Source: Bryoerythrophyllum caledonicum (lineage: Eukaryota > Streptophyta > Bryopsida > Pottiales > Pottiaceae). Taken from it: a stretch of DNA of 64,000 nt. Both the position numbers and the translations under genes were made by a program. Below, one piece after another: positions 45,847-57,815 of this stretch; position 1 is the stretch's first letter; each line of letters begins with the position of its first letter. The stretch covers positions 248,001-312,000 of the forward strand of contig OZ020525.1 of the NCBI GenBank assembly GCA_963971425.1. The letters run 5' to 3'. The notes beneath the pieces are model-generated. The model had not been told where the DNA came from. It worked only from the letters and a program-made list of their open reading frames with translations, and searched no databases.

Positions 45847-46794
45847 ATGTTTGATCAATCAACTGTATACTACCCAAAATTGGTGTACTCCGCACAGAAT
45901 AGACAGATCGAAGACTGCTTGGTAAGGAGATTACTTACATCTCGGTGGTGTAAGGAGGAGTCCATGCAGAGCAGTAAAACCGAGGAGCACATCAACTATT
46001 GCGAGACAGACCTTCTAACAAACATCTCATGTTTATTCTCTTACTGGTCACTTAATTCTTCTCTTGAATACTGGTTATTGCACATTGAGTCAATATCACA
46101 GACTTACACACATCCATCTCTATGGTTGCAGATACAAACTCACAGAGAAAATCCTAGGACCAAATATTTGAAAGCTAGAGGCGAGGCCTTTAGCGGGGAA
46201 AAACTCTGGCGAACCTGCCGAAAAAGAGAACAACTACGACTTCCAGGCGCGAAGGCAGCGCTCCCTCTCTCCATCAAAACCCTGACGATCAAGTTCGATG
46301 ACGAACAGCATCCCCACCGAAACCTCTCTGTAACCCTCGACTCAACCTCTCGGCGCCCACCTGCTCGGCGATCAACTTCCCAAAGCTCAACCTCTCGGCG
46401 ATCAAGCCCTCGGCGCCCTAACTTCCGGCGCTCTGCCCCTCGGCGGTCAAGCCCGAGATCGTGTTGCTCCCCCGTTCAAACCCAAGAGCCCCCACCGAAA
46501 TTTGCTGATCAACCTCTCGGCGCCCAACATTTCAGAGGCCAACATGTCGGAGATCAAGCCCTAGGCTTTCAAACCCTCGGCGCTCAAACCCGCAGCGGCC
46601 CAGTACCAGGAGAAGTCGTTGTCACCTACGCAACTTGTTGGATTGGCGCTAAACTTGGCTCACGACCCCGCAGCTCGGGCCCACTCCAAATCCAAAACCC
46701 AAACAGCTACATTCCAGTTCAGAAAGATCAATTCTCAGTCACTGTATTGTGCACCTTTGGAATAGAAACTTTTGCTCAGAAATCTTTCTTATGA
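45847..46794 (+). other. ORF upstream of LINE ORF1, Arg/Ser-rich
   Basis: A 315-codon open frame overlaps the next frame by 46 bases. Its second half is built from degenerate CCTCGGCGNYCAA repeats at about 46,335-46,600, giving RRS/PRRS-rich peptide. The open frame may be a by-product of that repeat or part of the LINE leader. No domain is recognised. Confidence 0.25.
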
Positions 46795-47009
46795 CTTATG
46801 CAGTACTATTTGACCATGGATATTCCGCTCTCTTTTGTAATTTAGATGTATGTTATTACATAAGCTCTAGCATAGATTTCCACCTCTCCATGAGTGTATT
46901 ACCTTCAGTAGGCCCACAAATCAAATTGTGGAATGAAAGTAATCTCATGATTAAAAGAGGCAAAAAAATACACAAATCCATCACTCAAAGCTATATTTCC
47001 TACTGCAGA

Positions 47010-48647
47010 ATGTCTCATTCAAGCAACGTTGCATCTGCTGTCAAACAACTCGTATTCAAAGGTGTTGAAGGTGTAGCAAATGCTGAGATGAATGTTGTTC
47101 AGAAACGCGACGTGGAAGGTTCAGACCCCCCTAGCCAGAAAAAGGCCAAGGCCACCACCATGCCTAGACCTGAATACTGGTTAGGGTTTTGCTCTTTGAA
47201 TACTATTGTTAAGAGCAAAGGGTTGCCCAAAATTCCAGCTCTGAATATGGAGGACTTGAAATTGCGAGGCATGAGTGAGGCTCATGCTAAAGCTGACATA
47301 GAAGCATTGCCCTCTTTTCCTTATGTTGCTCAGGATGAGTGGCCAACATCAAGGCCAGATGGGGTGAAAGGTAACCATTTTAACTTGACACAAGTCCCAA
47401 GTGAAGTAGTAGTTGATGAGGACGGATTTGCTAAGGATTATCAAGTGTCAATTAACTTTGAACTTGGGGATCAAATTTGTGCACGTAAAGTCATTCACAC
47501 TATGGTTGTGGAAAAGCTCAAGGAGTTGGAGATACCTCTTGGCACACTTTTGGGTGAACCCATTGCTATTTTCTGCCACCACAAATCCGAGAACTGGAGT
47601 GGGACAATCAAGCTCCACTTGAGGAACCCGAAAGTAGATGCACGTGCTCTCCTACAAGGTGTGAAACCATTCATCCTCACTCTAAATGAGGGTATCCCAC
47701 ACAAAGGCAAGGTATGTAAGTCATATGACCCAGCTTCATCTAACAACCTTTCGGTCAAAGTGACGGGCCCAACACTAGGAAACAAAGAATGGTTTACCAT
47801 GCATGAGGAAATAGTAAAAGAGAGTTTTGCTAGAGGATTTAACTTTGAAATTACTGGGGTAGAGAAAAAGGCAGCTAATGAATTTGCATGGATAAAAACC
47901 ACATCTCCTAAGATGGCTTCCATAGTGAAGAACAACAAAGTGGCGTTTGCAAATGAGATTTTTGTGCCAAATTTTGTAAGCAAAGGAAGAATGAGTGAGG
48001 ATGAAAAATTGAAGAAAAATGCTTTGATTCTAATTGCTAAAAATCTTAGTAAAATTGAATCCATTGAGAAATTAGAAGGACTAAAATCAAAGCTTGGTGC
48101 AAACAACATTGTGAGCATGTATTTCAAACTTGAGAATGGAAAACATGTTGGGACATGTAATGTACAATGTCTCAATGCTGCCGTATACAAGAAGCATGTC
48201 AAACAAAATGTAGAGCTTCATGGGAAGTATGTGGATTTTTCTCCACACCCTAGGAGCTTTGATGGCAGAAACCCCCCAAGTGTAGAGGAACTCAATAGAC
48301 TTGGGTTGACGGACGTGAACTCAGCCGCTATGAATGCGGTCATTGCCATGGAGAATGCTCCAAACCAAATTCGTGTAGAGGACCTCAACCAAATGGTGGG
48401 AACAGTTGTTAACAAAGGTACACAAAACACTATCGCAAAGCTTCGAAAAGAAATGGTAGCCATGAAAGGTGAAATTATTGAAGAAGCAAGGAACTATGCC
48501 GACATGGTGCAAGAGACCACCAAAAAGGTCTTGAGGAGTGAAATGACATCTCTTAAGAAGAACATCATACAAACTATCATGGAGGAAGAAGAGAGAGCTA
48601 GCCAAAGAGTACAACTAACTATTGAAGGGATGGACACGTCAAACTAG
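47010..48647 (+). CDS. LINE ORF1 protein, RRM-like and coiled coil
   Basis: The frame is open from 46749. I choose the ATG at 47010 (MSHSSNVASAVKQLV), giving 545 residues, because the preceding part is low-complexity and hydrophobic. A segment around ALILIAKNLSKIESIEKLEG and MYFKLENGKHVGTCNVQC has the alternating strand-helix pattern of an RRM, as in many plant LINE ORF1 proteins that bind the element RNA. The C-terminal 120 residues are helical and charged (TIAKLRKEMVAMKGEIIEEA), likely a trimerising coiled coil. Base use is balanced, unlike ORF2. The stop TAG is followed within a few bases by the ORF2 frame. Confidence 0.65.
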   Translation: MSHSSNVASAVKQLVFKGVEGVANAEMNVVQKRDVEGSDPPSQKKAKATTMPRPEYWLGFCSLNTIVKSKGLPKIPALNMEDLKLRGMSEAHAKADIEALPSFPYVAQDEWPTSRPDGVKGNHFNLTQVPSEVVVDEDGFAKDYQVSINFELGDQICARKVIHTMVVEKLKELEIPLGTLLGEPIAIFCHHKSENWSGTIKLHLRNPKVDARALLQGVKPFILTLNEGIPHKGKVCKSYDPASSNNLSVKVTGPTLGNKEWFTMHEEIVKESFARGFNFEITGVEKKAANEFAWIKTTSPKMASIVKNNKVAFANEIFVPNFVSKGRMSEDEKLKKNALILIAKNLSKIESIEKLEGLKSKLGANNIVSMYFKLENGKHVGTCNVQCLNAAVYKKHVKQNVELHGKYVDFSPHPRSFDGRNPPSVEELNRLGLTDVNSAAMNAVIAMENAPNQIRVEDLNQMVGTVVNKGTQNTIAKLRKEMVAMKGEIIEEARNYADMVQETTKKVLRSEMTSLKKNIIQTIMEEEERASQRVQLTIEGMDTSN

Positions 48648-48649
48648 GT

Positions 48650-50740
48650 TTGACACACAACGCGACGGTAGTAATATATTTAACAATATACATTTATACT
48701 AAATACGTCAAATATATACTACTATACTTATATACTCAAAACTATAAAAACAAAAAACACATATATATCAAAGTATATATATATACTATATGCAAAAAAT
48801 ATAAAAGAAAAAACAAAAGAAAAAGAAATAATGAAAAGAAACAAAAATACAAAGATAATAGAAGAAGGGAAGAAGAAGAAGAAGACGAAAAAGAACAACA
48901 ACAACAACAACAACACTCTACACTCCTCCCACTAGTAGCCATAAACATTACTCATTGCAATCTATTGATTATACTTTGCGGAGACAGAGAAACTAACCCC
49001 AGCCCAATGCCAAATGTCTTCCACAACCATCCAAAAACACACAAAAGAGTATCAAAAATATATTTCATTCCGAATACTATAAAACTCCACCCTGAATATC
49101 GACACCTAGCATCTTCCTCTTCGCCACTTCTAAAAAATAATCACATACTTCACCAAACTTATTCCACCCTCTACCCCAACATTTCCCGCTACATACATCA
49201 AAAAAGCAACCATCCATCCACACATATCTTATTCGCCATAATTACCACCCTCCACCCTTCAATAGACGAATGCAATAATATCACCGACCAACATTCTACC
49301 AACACAAATCCAACACATTGGACAAATATATTACTAAACACTCTATCTTCTCTACAGAATCCTCCTGAAAGACATATAGATACACTCCACCCATACACCA
49401 AATTCCTAGAGGTAAACCAACACCTTTTTGAACACAATATATCTCTACACAATGACCTATGTAACTTTATCCATAGCCAAACCCCACCCCCTTCTCCCGA
49501 TGAACTACAACTAAAATTTCCCTACTTCCCGCACAATCTTATTCTTGAAGCTCTTAGATGCTTTGAACCAATTCATGCTTATATGCACCCGACCCCGACA
49601 CCCGCCTACATTTCCCCTCCACCTTGTAACCAAGACATTATAGACAATATAAACACATATATAACTACATGGAACGCCTCAACGTTAAACACTGCATTGC
49701 CATGCATACACAATCTAACCGCCCACACCAACACACCACCCGCCATAATTGCCATACAAGAAACTAAACTAACCGCTACTAAATCCACAAAATACATCCA
49801 AAAAACATTCCCCGATTATAAACTTATATCCAATAACACTCATTCTCTTACACGATGCATCCAACAACGAATGTCATATACACCGGCAAGAGGAGGTCTA
49901 CTCATGCTCGTACATCAATCACATGCCTTCCCCGGGAATATAACTAAAATCCCTACCCCGGCTAATATATCACCATACCTTCAAATTATTGAAATTACTA
50001 ACCGACCCCTCCTACCATGGCTCATCCTTCATCTATACATGCCCTTGCACATAGAAGACTCTAGGCTTATTCCGGAGATCCAAAACTTCATCACTTCACA
50101 AATAAATACACACACTAACCATACAATAATACTTTGCGGAGACTTTAACCGAGATATAGCCCTTATTGGACGACAAAACGGAGGGGTTTTTACCCCCCCA
50201 CTTGATATAGACTATCAATGGCGAAATTACACGGATGACCTAGAATTATATTTAATCCCAACCGATACACAATACTCCCATCAAGGCGGACTTAATTACA
50301 CACATACTAGTTTAATTGATGGATTTTGCATTAAAACACCTAACGATACCCAATACACATCTATCACCAATACCACAACCAACTTAAACTCGGACCACTT
50401 CCCAATCCAACTCAATATACCACATAACACCCTTATAAGTAGACCTCCAACAACCATCAACTCAAATGATATCAAAATACTAAACCCCATCCCAAAAGAA
50501 AACCTTGATAACTTTAATACAATATTCTTTGAAAAAAACTCACTACAAATAGACTCCCTTACAGAAATTCTTTCTAACCACCAACACCTCACACATATAC
50601 AATGGCAAGAAGCTTGCGCCACTCTTGACAAATTTATTAATGAAATTTCCACTACATTAGAAAGGCTCGTAAAGCACCTCCAATTCCACAACTCACACCT
50701 AGAACCTCGCAACAAGAAGACTATCTCGCGAGAAAACTAG
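48650..50740 (+). pseudogene. LINE ORF2 N-terminus with APE endonuclease and 2A-like motif
   Basis: The frame opens just after ORF1 with an AT-rich, Lys/Tyr/Ile-rich leader and Glu and Gln runs (48,860-48,915). At 48977-49006 it reads CGDRETNPSP, a degenerate form of the 2A-like GDxExNPGP sequence. The endonuclease motifs follow: IIAIQETKL (about 49,745), GGLLMLV (about 49,895), ILCGDFNRD (about 50,130), SLIDGFCI (about 50,315) and NSDHFPIQL (about 50,390). The frame ends at 50740; coding continues in another frame. Confidence 0.7.
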
Positions 50741-53700
50741 CCAAATTGTGGAAACAACATATTCTCACATACCACACCATTCATAAAACAATTTATATTG
50801 CTAAAACTAACCACAATTGGCGAACCCACCCCATACTCTCCGAACTACAAAACCTCCGTCACCCTCAAATCCCACACGTACCGCTGCCGAACAGCCCTCA
50901 CGGAGACTGACTAAAAGACATTGCAATCATTGCAAAAACTGCCAACAAAGAGGCTCGGAAAATTACTACAAAATATGCAAGAGAATGTGTTAAAAAAGCC
51001 ATTTCTAAGTATCGTCAATTATATGCAAGTAGCTCCAAAAAAATTAATAGAAAAGTCTTTAAAAATAACACAAACTTGCCATTAGATTGCATTTTAGATC
51101 AAAACAACATCCTAACGAGCCCAGATGACATCGCAAACGAAATACATTTTCAACAATCCATAAACAATAGACCAACTACCCCCCATGTCACTTCCAACCA
51201 CAACATACATCAACATGCACGTGCGGAGTTAGACAATACCCACGGCATGATCTTGACGGATTTACCATTGATAAAAGAGGCGAACCAGCAACCCCTCTTC
51301 ACACATATTATAATAGAAACACATACAACATGTGCCTAAAACATTTGGGAACCAACAAAGCCCGTGGCCCGGACCACATACCCAACTCAATTCTAAAAAA
51401 CATGCCCCAAGATTCCATGACCTTCTATCATTATTTTTCCTTCATTGCTACAAACAAAAATCAATTCCCGCATCTTGGAAAACAAGTTTAACAATCTTAT
51501 TATACAAAAAGGCAACCCATCAGTGCTATCTAACCACCGACCTATTGCTTTAGCTAACACCATTTACAAATTGTATACTAGGACACTAACATCAATATTA
51601 TCGGCCTATGGGGAAAAACACCAAATATTACACGAAAGCCAAGAAGGGTTTAGAGCCAAGAGAAGTACCACACGGCAACTTCAAACCCTCATTGCCGCTC
51701 TTGAGGATGCAAAATTCTCTAATAAAGACATTTACATACTCTACATTGACTTCAAAAACGCGTTCAGTTCCATCGACCACCCTAGATTGCTAGCCGTTAT
51801 GAGCGATCTTGGATACCCGGAAGACGCAGTCACATTGGTCTGCAATATATACTCCCAATCTACCACTATATACGTTGGAGAATTCTTTGGTAAAACACGG
51901 CCTATCACCATCCAACGCGGTACCATCCAAGGCGATACATTGAGCCCATATCTCTTCATTATTTTTCTAGAACCTCTACTGAGATGGCTTCAAAGAGGTA
52001 ATAATGGCTACACCTTCAGCACCTCAAAAGTCACCGTTAACTCGGCCGCATATGCCGACTATCTAGCGGCTATCTCCGGACGCCTTAAATCACTCCAAAC
52101 TCAATTAGACGAAATAGACAAATTTTGTTTAAGGACCGTGATGGAACTTGGGGTTCAAAAATGTGCCGTAACTGGATGCCCAAACAAATCAAAAATAAAT
52201 CCTACCACTTTCAAAGCCCTAATCCAAGCTACCAATATCCACTTTCGTAACCAACCAATTCCGGTTCTCAACCAAAACCAACCCTACATATACCTTGGAA
52301 TAAACCTAGTCCCATCGTTAAAATGGAAAATTCAAATCCACGCTACTACTACAAAACTTATTAAACAATGCAATGAACTCTCACTATGTCCGGCCACATT
52401 GCAACAAAAAATAAAAATGATTGATACCGTCATACGTCCGGGTATCTCATGTAGTTTCTATGCGGTGCCTTATTCGATGCCCGCCACAAACAAACTTGAT
52501 AAAAAAATCATAGCCATACAAAAGAAAGTATGTGAACTCCCTAACTGCACACCCAATGTCATAACACAACTCCCCCACGAACTATTCGGACTAGAAGCTT
52601 TTTTTCTAAAAAATGCCTATCTACGTTGCATTGGAGAACAACTCCAAAATGCACTTAACGACAAGGGACGATTAGGACTAATTTACAGTGGACTCCTTCG
52701 GCACATCCTTGCCATTTATGGAGGAGCACAATACCTCCAAAGACTTAAAAAAATCTAATTGCCTTCGGTCTCGCATTACCCGCACACTTTTTCTACTCAA
52801 AACAGAAGGCCAAACATTTCTAAAAAGCACACTAGAAGATTTTCTACTAGGCCCCGCGCCACTTGAACAAAATTGGGCAAATGAAATACATATCCTCCCT
52901 AGACTTGACCAACAATTATCCGCCAAACTCCTTCAAAAAAAAAATTCCGCAAACATTACCGATCTAAAACAAATTACACTACCAAATGGAACACACCTTA
53001 TGGACGACAAGAGATACAAAACATTCTACGGTACCCCTCACAAATTAATAAAAAGTGCACTAAATATTGCTAAACAATTATTTTGTCATCCTTCATGCCT
53101 CCCCATATGCCCCAACCCTTGCACTACTCACACCCCACCTTACACACTTAAAGACCCGTACATCATTGGTCACAATGACATCCATCCCAACATCAACCTC
53201 CCATTAATCCCTCCAAACCTGCCACATTCACGACCATATGCCCCTCCACCACATATATTAAAAAATCCTTCCATGTACCCAATAAACAACATTACTGCGC
53301 ACAAGCATAGAAAGTACATTGACTCCAACAACATAAGCAAACAATATACGTCATACCTATGCCATTGGCCCGACAATAATACCACCTACCACAAATGGCT
53401 CCCGCAAAGAAATCTTTTCCCTTGGCACAACCCAAATGCTTCCTTACATAACACTGAAATCCTCACACAATACTACCTTAAAACTCAAAATAGTTATAAC
53501 CTGAATATCATACAATTACACCATCCTCAAGCACAACCTCGAGATAGAAGATTTGTCACGCCACCTATTATTATTCCCCTCCTCAACATCTTTACAACTG
53601 AATGCAACCCCGAAACTGACATCCTCGCACAAACAAATACAATCAAAATACAACAAGATAATGCCCACATATACGAAGGTAATGGTAGACACCTAATAAC

Positions 53701-54157
53701 CATACCACTCGCTAGACTACAATGGTTGTGGAACCAATACCACAAGGCACTACAAACCCACATTAACATTGAACCAATACCCCAAACATTCAAAACCGAA
53801 ATTGTTTGGCTATACCAAAGATATAAATACCGTATACCTAAACATGACCCCCTTAAAAATGCACATTACTCAATACTCGATCCTATCTTAGACTACCTTA
53901 TTACATCTCTGAATATCACACATTCATACTTCTCATCCCCCGTTACATGCTCCACAAAAATTTCAAAATTCTACTCTCCATTTGAACGTGATAAGATTTT
54001 TAGTTCTCTTGGTAAAGCTTTTGATTATAGGTGGAGTGGAATAGGCCTTGCACACCCTCATAACGAAGAAGAAACACTACAAGCAACACATTGGGCACGT
54101 TGTCGTGTTGAGAAACTTTGCTTTAGGAAACACAGGGTCTTTTTTGCATTTAGGTAG
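50741..54157 (+). pseudogene. LINE ORF2 middle: reverse transcriptase and long C-terminal region
   Basis: KARGPDHIPNSILK (about 51,355) is RT block 1, HRPIALANTIYKLYTR (about 51,535) and FRAKRSTTRQL (about 51,650) follow, then YILYIDFKNAFSSIDH (about 51,735) with the first catalytic Asp, and GTIQGDTLSPYLF (about 51,920). The next catalytic box reads YADY (52051-52062) where YADD is expected, so the second Asp is lost. Past RT about 470 residues of Pro/Asn/His-rich sequence end in a domain around RDKIFSSLGKAFDYRW. Frames change several times. G is scarce on the sense strand. Confidence 0.7.
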
Positions 54158-55660
54158 TTAAGTGCAAGACTTATCTTGTATGTATGGCTTCAACAAACAT
54201 AAAAAATGGCTACTATGCCTTTCTTTTGCTTCTAGTCTATCTCCATAACATTCTTAATCTAGGGATTCCCATCTTCAAACGCTGCCCCTAAAAATCCCAC
54301 CACTAATTTTCACATAACTTTCAATCTACAAATCCAATGACTCTAGGATTTTGACACAACCTTTATAATCTTGTTAAGAAGCTATGTACCAATTTTCACT
54401 ATCACTGGATCAATTTTCAACAAGATCCATGGCCTCAAACTCCTCTGCCTCTAATATCAGGACCCCCCCTACTTCAACTCTTCATCACTCCTATTCTATT
54501 ACAGACAAATATCTCAAAATTTGTACATAAGTCACTCATATAACAAAGAACACTTCAACAAAAAATCAATCCTAAAGACTCTATTAATAATCTCCCAAAA
54601 CGTAGTTTCCTTATACCAAGTTCTGCCCTTGAATCCCTCTCAAAACCCCGGTTACAAATTACCTCATAACTTTTAGATTATAGTCTTAATGAATCTAAGA
54701 TTTTAACACAAGCTTCCTAAGACAATTTTAATACTACCCTCAAAATCTCACTATCAAACTCACAATGATCGCGGAACATCACTCTTTCAAAGTATTTTTA
54801 CATTACTGCCTCAATTTCTAAACCCCTCTTTATTCAAATCCGCACCACGGCTTCAGTACAACTCCGATTGGAGCGTGTGATACATCACTGGAAAGCTAAC
54901 AACAAGAGGAACAACACTCTAAAAACTGACAATCAAATTCTAAAAACTCGCCATGAAACAAGCAGAAACCTGAGGCTATTTGTAGTCTTGGGGAGAAGAG
55001 CTCGAGCGGGGGAGAAGGACAAGAAAGTCAAGAATTAACATCAGCCCACGCCTTCAAGCCTCCTTCTTTGACCAAAGTTTGGTCACCTAAGTCAATTTAC
55101 CTCCAATTCTTGCCCATAACTTTCCACATAAGCCTAGATTCCCTCTTATCTCTTATCTACAATGTCAACAAGTAGCTGCCCCTATTTTCTTCCCTCTAAC
55201 TTGACTCTAAATACTAGCATTTCTTACTTTTACTACAAACTAAACTATTATAACACTCTGTTTAGGTTTTTTGATCTTAGAAGCGTTAGAAAATGGCTTA
55301 AATACCATTAGAGCCCACGTAATATCATCGATCGCGGCTCAGTTTGGCTGGCTGAGCATTTCGTTGCACCTCGCCGGTCCGGGTTCGATTCCTTGGCTTG
55401 TCAGAGCGGCTGGCGCACGCGTGGACAGGGGACTGCTGGAATCAGCAGGAAAACCAGCTGGTGGACGCTCCTAAGCCCTGAGCTAGTGACAAGAGGCAGT
55501 AAAAGATCCTCTAAGATAAAGATGCTGTTTGGTGAAATATGACTGCGTAATTGAGGATGAATCCGCTAGTCATGTCTTCACCTTCGGCCCTAACCATTCT
55601 CTTTCCCCTCTTTTTTAATCCTTTTACAACATCTACTGATTTCCTTCACGACAACGCCTA
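54158..55660. mobile_element. About 1.5 kb of foreign DNA inside the LINE
   Basis: LINE coding stops at 54,157 and AC-rich LINE-like sequence resumes at about 55,660. The insert is non-coding. It has diverged internal repeats built on CATAACTTT...GATTTTRACACAA (about 54,310 and 54,665) and a tRNA-derived SINE at its right end. Exact edges and target duplications are not resolved. Confidence 0.45.
55330..55560 (+). mobile_element. tRNA-derived SINE
   Basis: GCGGCTCAGTTTGGCTGG (from 55334) fits a pol III A box with D-arm-like GCTCAG...CTGAGC pairing. GGTTCGATTCC at 55382-55392 is a perfect B box, about 46 bases downstream, in a T-arm-like context. A non-tRNA body follows (CAGCAGGAAAACCAGCTGG and beyond) to about 55,560. 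A real tRNA is unlikely because no acceptor stem closes around it. Confidence 0.65.
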
Positions 55661-56560
55661 GCGGCAAACAATGATCCCAACCACAACATCACCATTATTA
55701 ATACTCCCGATATTCATTGGTACCACAACTCTAACCCACACTTAAGCCCATTTCTGGACTCCCACATTATAGTACTATTTGAAGCCGACTCTATGACTTA
55801 CAAAGAACCCACTATACCACCGCAAATACAAACACCCCGCCTTGAACCAACAACCCTACGTATCCTATGTATACATCACCAAACTCGAGAGATAGGTACT
55901 CTAGAAAACCTCACTCATCTCACTTTGATAGCAAAAAATCTAAACATTAACAAGGTTTACACCGCAATTTTTCCACCCACACCTATTCCAATCCGTGTAA
56001 ACCGTAACAAAAAATGGTCTAATACCCCCCACACAAACATCTCCGCACTACCAATTACCGAATTAAGCCTCCCACTCCCCAACTACCAAACTAATACCGA
56101 CCTTAAATTTGACCCCAACTTTAGCTACTACACCGACGGCTACTTTAAAGAACCAACCAAAGTAAGCCCGGGACATTGGCACCGAGAAAAAGCCGGTTGT
56201 GGGGTATACAATTCAACCAAACAAATTAAATTAGGCAAAACACTACATGGACTCCAAAATATTCTAAGAGCCGAAATGATGGCTATACACAAAACCCTTA
56301 AGATAATCACCACTCAATACCTAAACGAACCGGCTCACATTTTTACAGATTGCATAAATACATTATATCTCCTTAATATACACATAAAACACCCCCTTTA
56401 CACAGCAATCACCCGGACAAAACTATCCTCACATCTATAGTTGTAATGCTCCAAAATCGCACACAAATTACTACACTCCACAAAGTCTGAGCTCATGCTA
56501 ATATCGCCGGCAATGAATAAGCCGACAAACTAGCAAAGGAAAGAAGAAAAAAAACCCACA
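55661..56560 (+). pseudogene. LINE RNase H domain
   Basis: The main frame is 55793-56440. YYTDGYFKE (about 56,125) gives the first Asp, LRAEMMAIHKTL (about 56,265) the Glu, and HIFTDCINTLYLL (about 56,335) the second Asp. The last block, HANIAGNE*ADKLAKE at about 56,490-56,540, contains an in-frame stop in place of one residue. LINE-type RNase H removes the RNA strand after target-primed synthesis. Confidence 0.65.
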
Positions 56561-57741
56561 AGAATGCCGAACACCCATACGAACACGCCATATTACTTTC
56601 ATAGATATGAATGGCCCTCTATGGGCAAAACTCCCGATAAAGGCCCCATACGATTCTTGGACAAATACCTCAAAAAACATGATCTTGTAAATAACCTGGA
56701 AAAACTTACAGAAAATTTCCCCAATATTGATAAATGGACTGGCAACCCAAACATTCACAACGAATTGTCCACAAATTTTTGGAAAAACCCCATAATTACG
56801 GATCCACAAATCACATGCCTAATCAAATTCCGCACCGGACAATACATGGAAAATGCCCGCAAACAACTGTTCTTTGGAATAGAAAGATTTCCTACAATAA
56901 CTGTCCAATTTGCAACACCACAGACCCAAACACATGGCTACATGTCCTACTCAAATGCCATAACCCTCATATACACTCACTAATTGTCAAAAGACACAAC
57001 AAAGCCGTATGGATTATTCGTAAACTACTCGTATCATCAACCAAATCCCGTTGCTTCATTCTCATGAATGCCGGAACCTTTAATGACAACCCACAAGAAA
57101 ATACGGTCCCTCCTTGGCTATTACCATGCATATGTTGCACTCAAAGATGCCACTGTAATGCAAGATTCAAATCGGACCTACTATGTGTTAAAGGACTATC
57201 ATACAAAGACCCCCCACAAAACCACATAGACCCTAGTCTCACTATTCAGTTTATTGAATTCACATATTGCAATGATAGATTCTCTCCGGACACTATTGCA
57301 AACAAAACAAATAAATACCAACCACTACTTGACGATATTCAAGCACTAGGATGGAAAGTAGACCCCCTCATTGTCATCACCGCGGGTGCTAGAGCCACCA
57401 CCTTCATTCCCTCAATGACAACCCTTGAAGAAACATTTAAAATCCCCATCACTTCAATCAAAACAACTTTTCTAATATTAACATTATTGCAATTTAACAT
57501 GCTATGTCGATACTCCTACATAAACGAAAACTTGAAAACAACCAACCCCTTCCTAACGCTTCGGAACCCCCTCCATAGACAAACACATGCATTTCACTGT
57601 ACACGGCCTCCGTTTTTTGGAGACTTTTGGAACCTATGGTCCTTTGTTCTTGGCTACTTGTTACTGGGTACACAGTGTCTACCCTCGAAAGGGGGAAGTA
57701 GTTCCATACTACTAACCCATGCCCGGTGGGCATGGACTTAG
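56561..57741 (+). pseudogene. LINE C-terminal region with Cys/His finger
   Basis: The frame at 56734-57741 includes CPICNTTDPNTWLHVLLKCH (about 56,905-56,965), the Cys/His finger that closes many LINE ORF2 proteins. Two Cys-rich words (CICCTQRCHC, about 57,127) and about 180 further residues follow. A frame change lies before 56,734. The end at 57741 is close to the 3' hairpin of the element. Confidence 0.6.
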
Positions 57742-57767
57742 TGGTAGAATGAACAGACACTTTATTC

Positions 57768-57794
57768 ACGCCGGCCCCCTTCGGGGACCGGCGT
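57768..57794 (+). other. GC-rich hairpin at the LINE 3' end
   Basis: ACGCCGGCCCCC pairs with GGGGACCGGCGT around a three-base TTC loop, with one C/A mismatch. It lies just before TTC repeats and AATAAAG. Such 3' stem-loops can be the recognition site for LINE reverse transcriptase. Confidence 0.6.
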
Positions 57795-57815
57795 TCTTCT
57801 TCTTCTTCTGAATAA

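Larger units (their letters stand above)
46749..57815 (+). mobile_element. APE-type LINE with RNase H, about 9.5 kb, interrupted and inactive
   Basis: ORF1 is followed by endonuclease, RT, a long C-terminal region, RNase H and a CCHC-like finger, all on the plus strand. The 3' end has a GC-rich hairpin (57768-57794), then TTC repeats and AATAAAG. ORF1 is intact. ORF2 is broken by frame changes near 50,740, 51,340, 51,450 and 52,730, stops in the RNase H region, and about 1.5 kb of foreign DNA after 54,157. Presence of APE, RNase H and an ORF1 places it among L1/I-like LINEs; I do not assign a clade. Confidence 0.8.

Noticed and set aside
50741-52050. Separate gene between endonuclease and RT
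   Set aside because: The short frames are the LINE's own connector and first RT blocks displaced by frame changes.
55334-55405. Functional tRNA gene
   Set aside because: A and B boxes are good, but no acceptor stem closes around them and a long non-tRNA body follows, as in a SINE.
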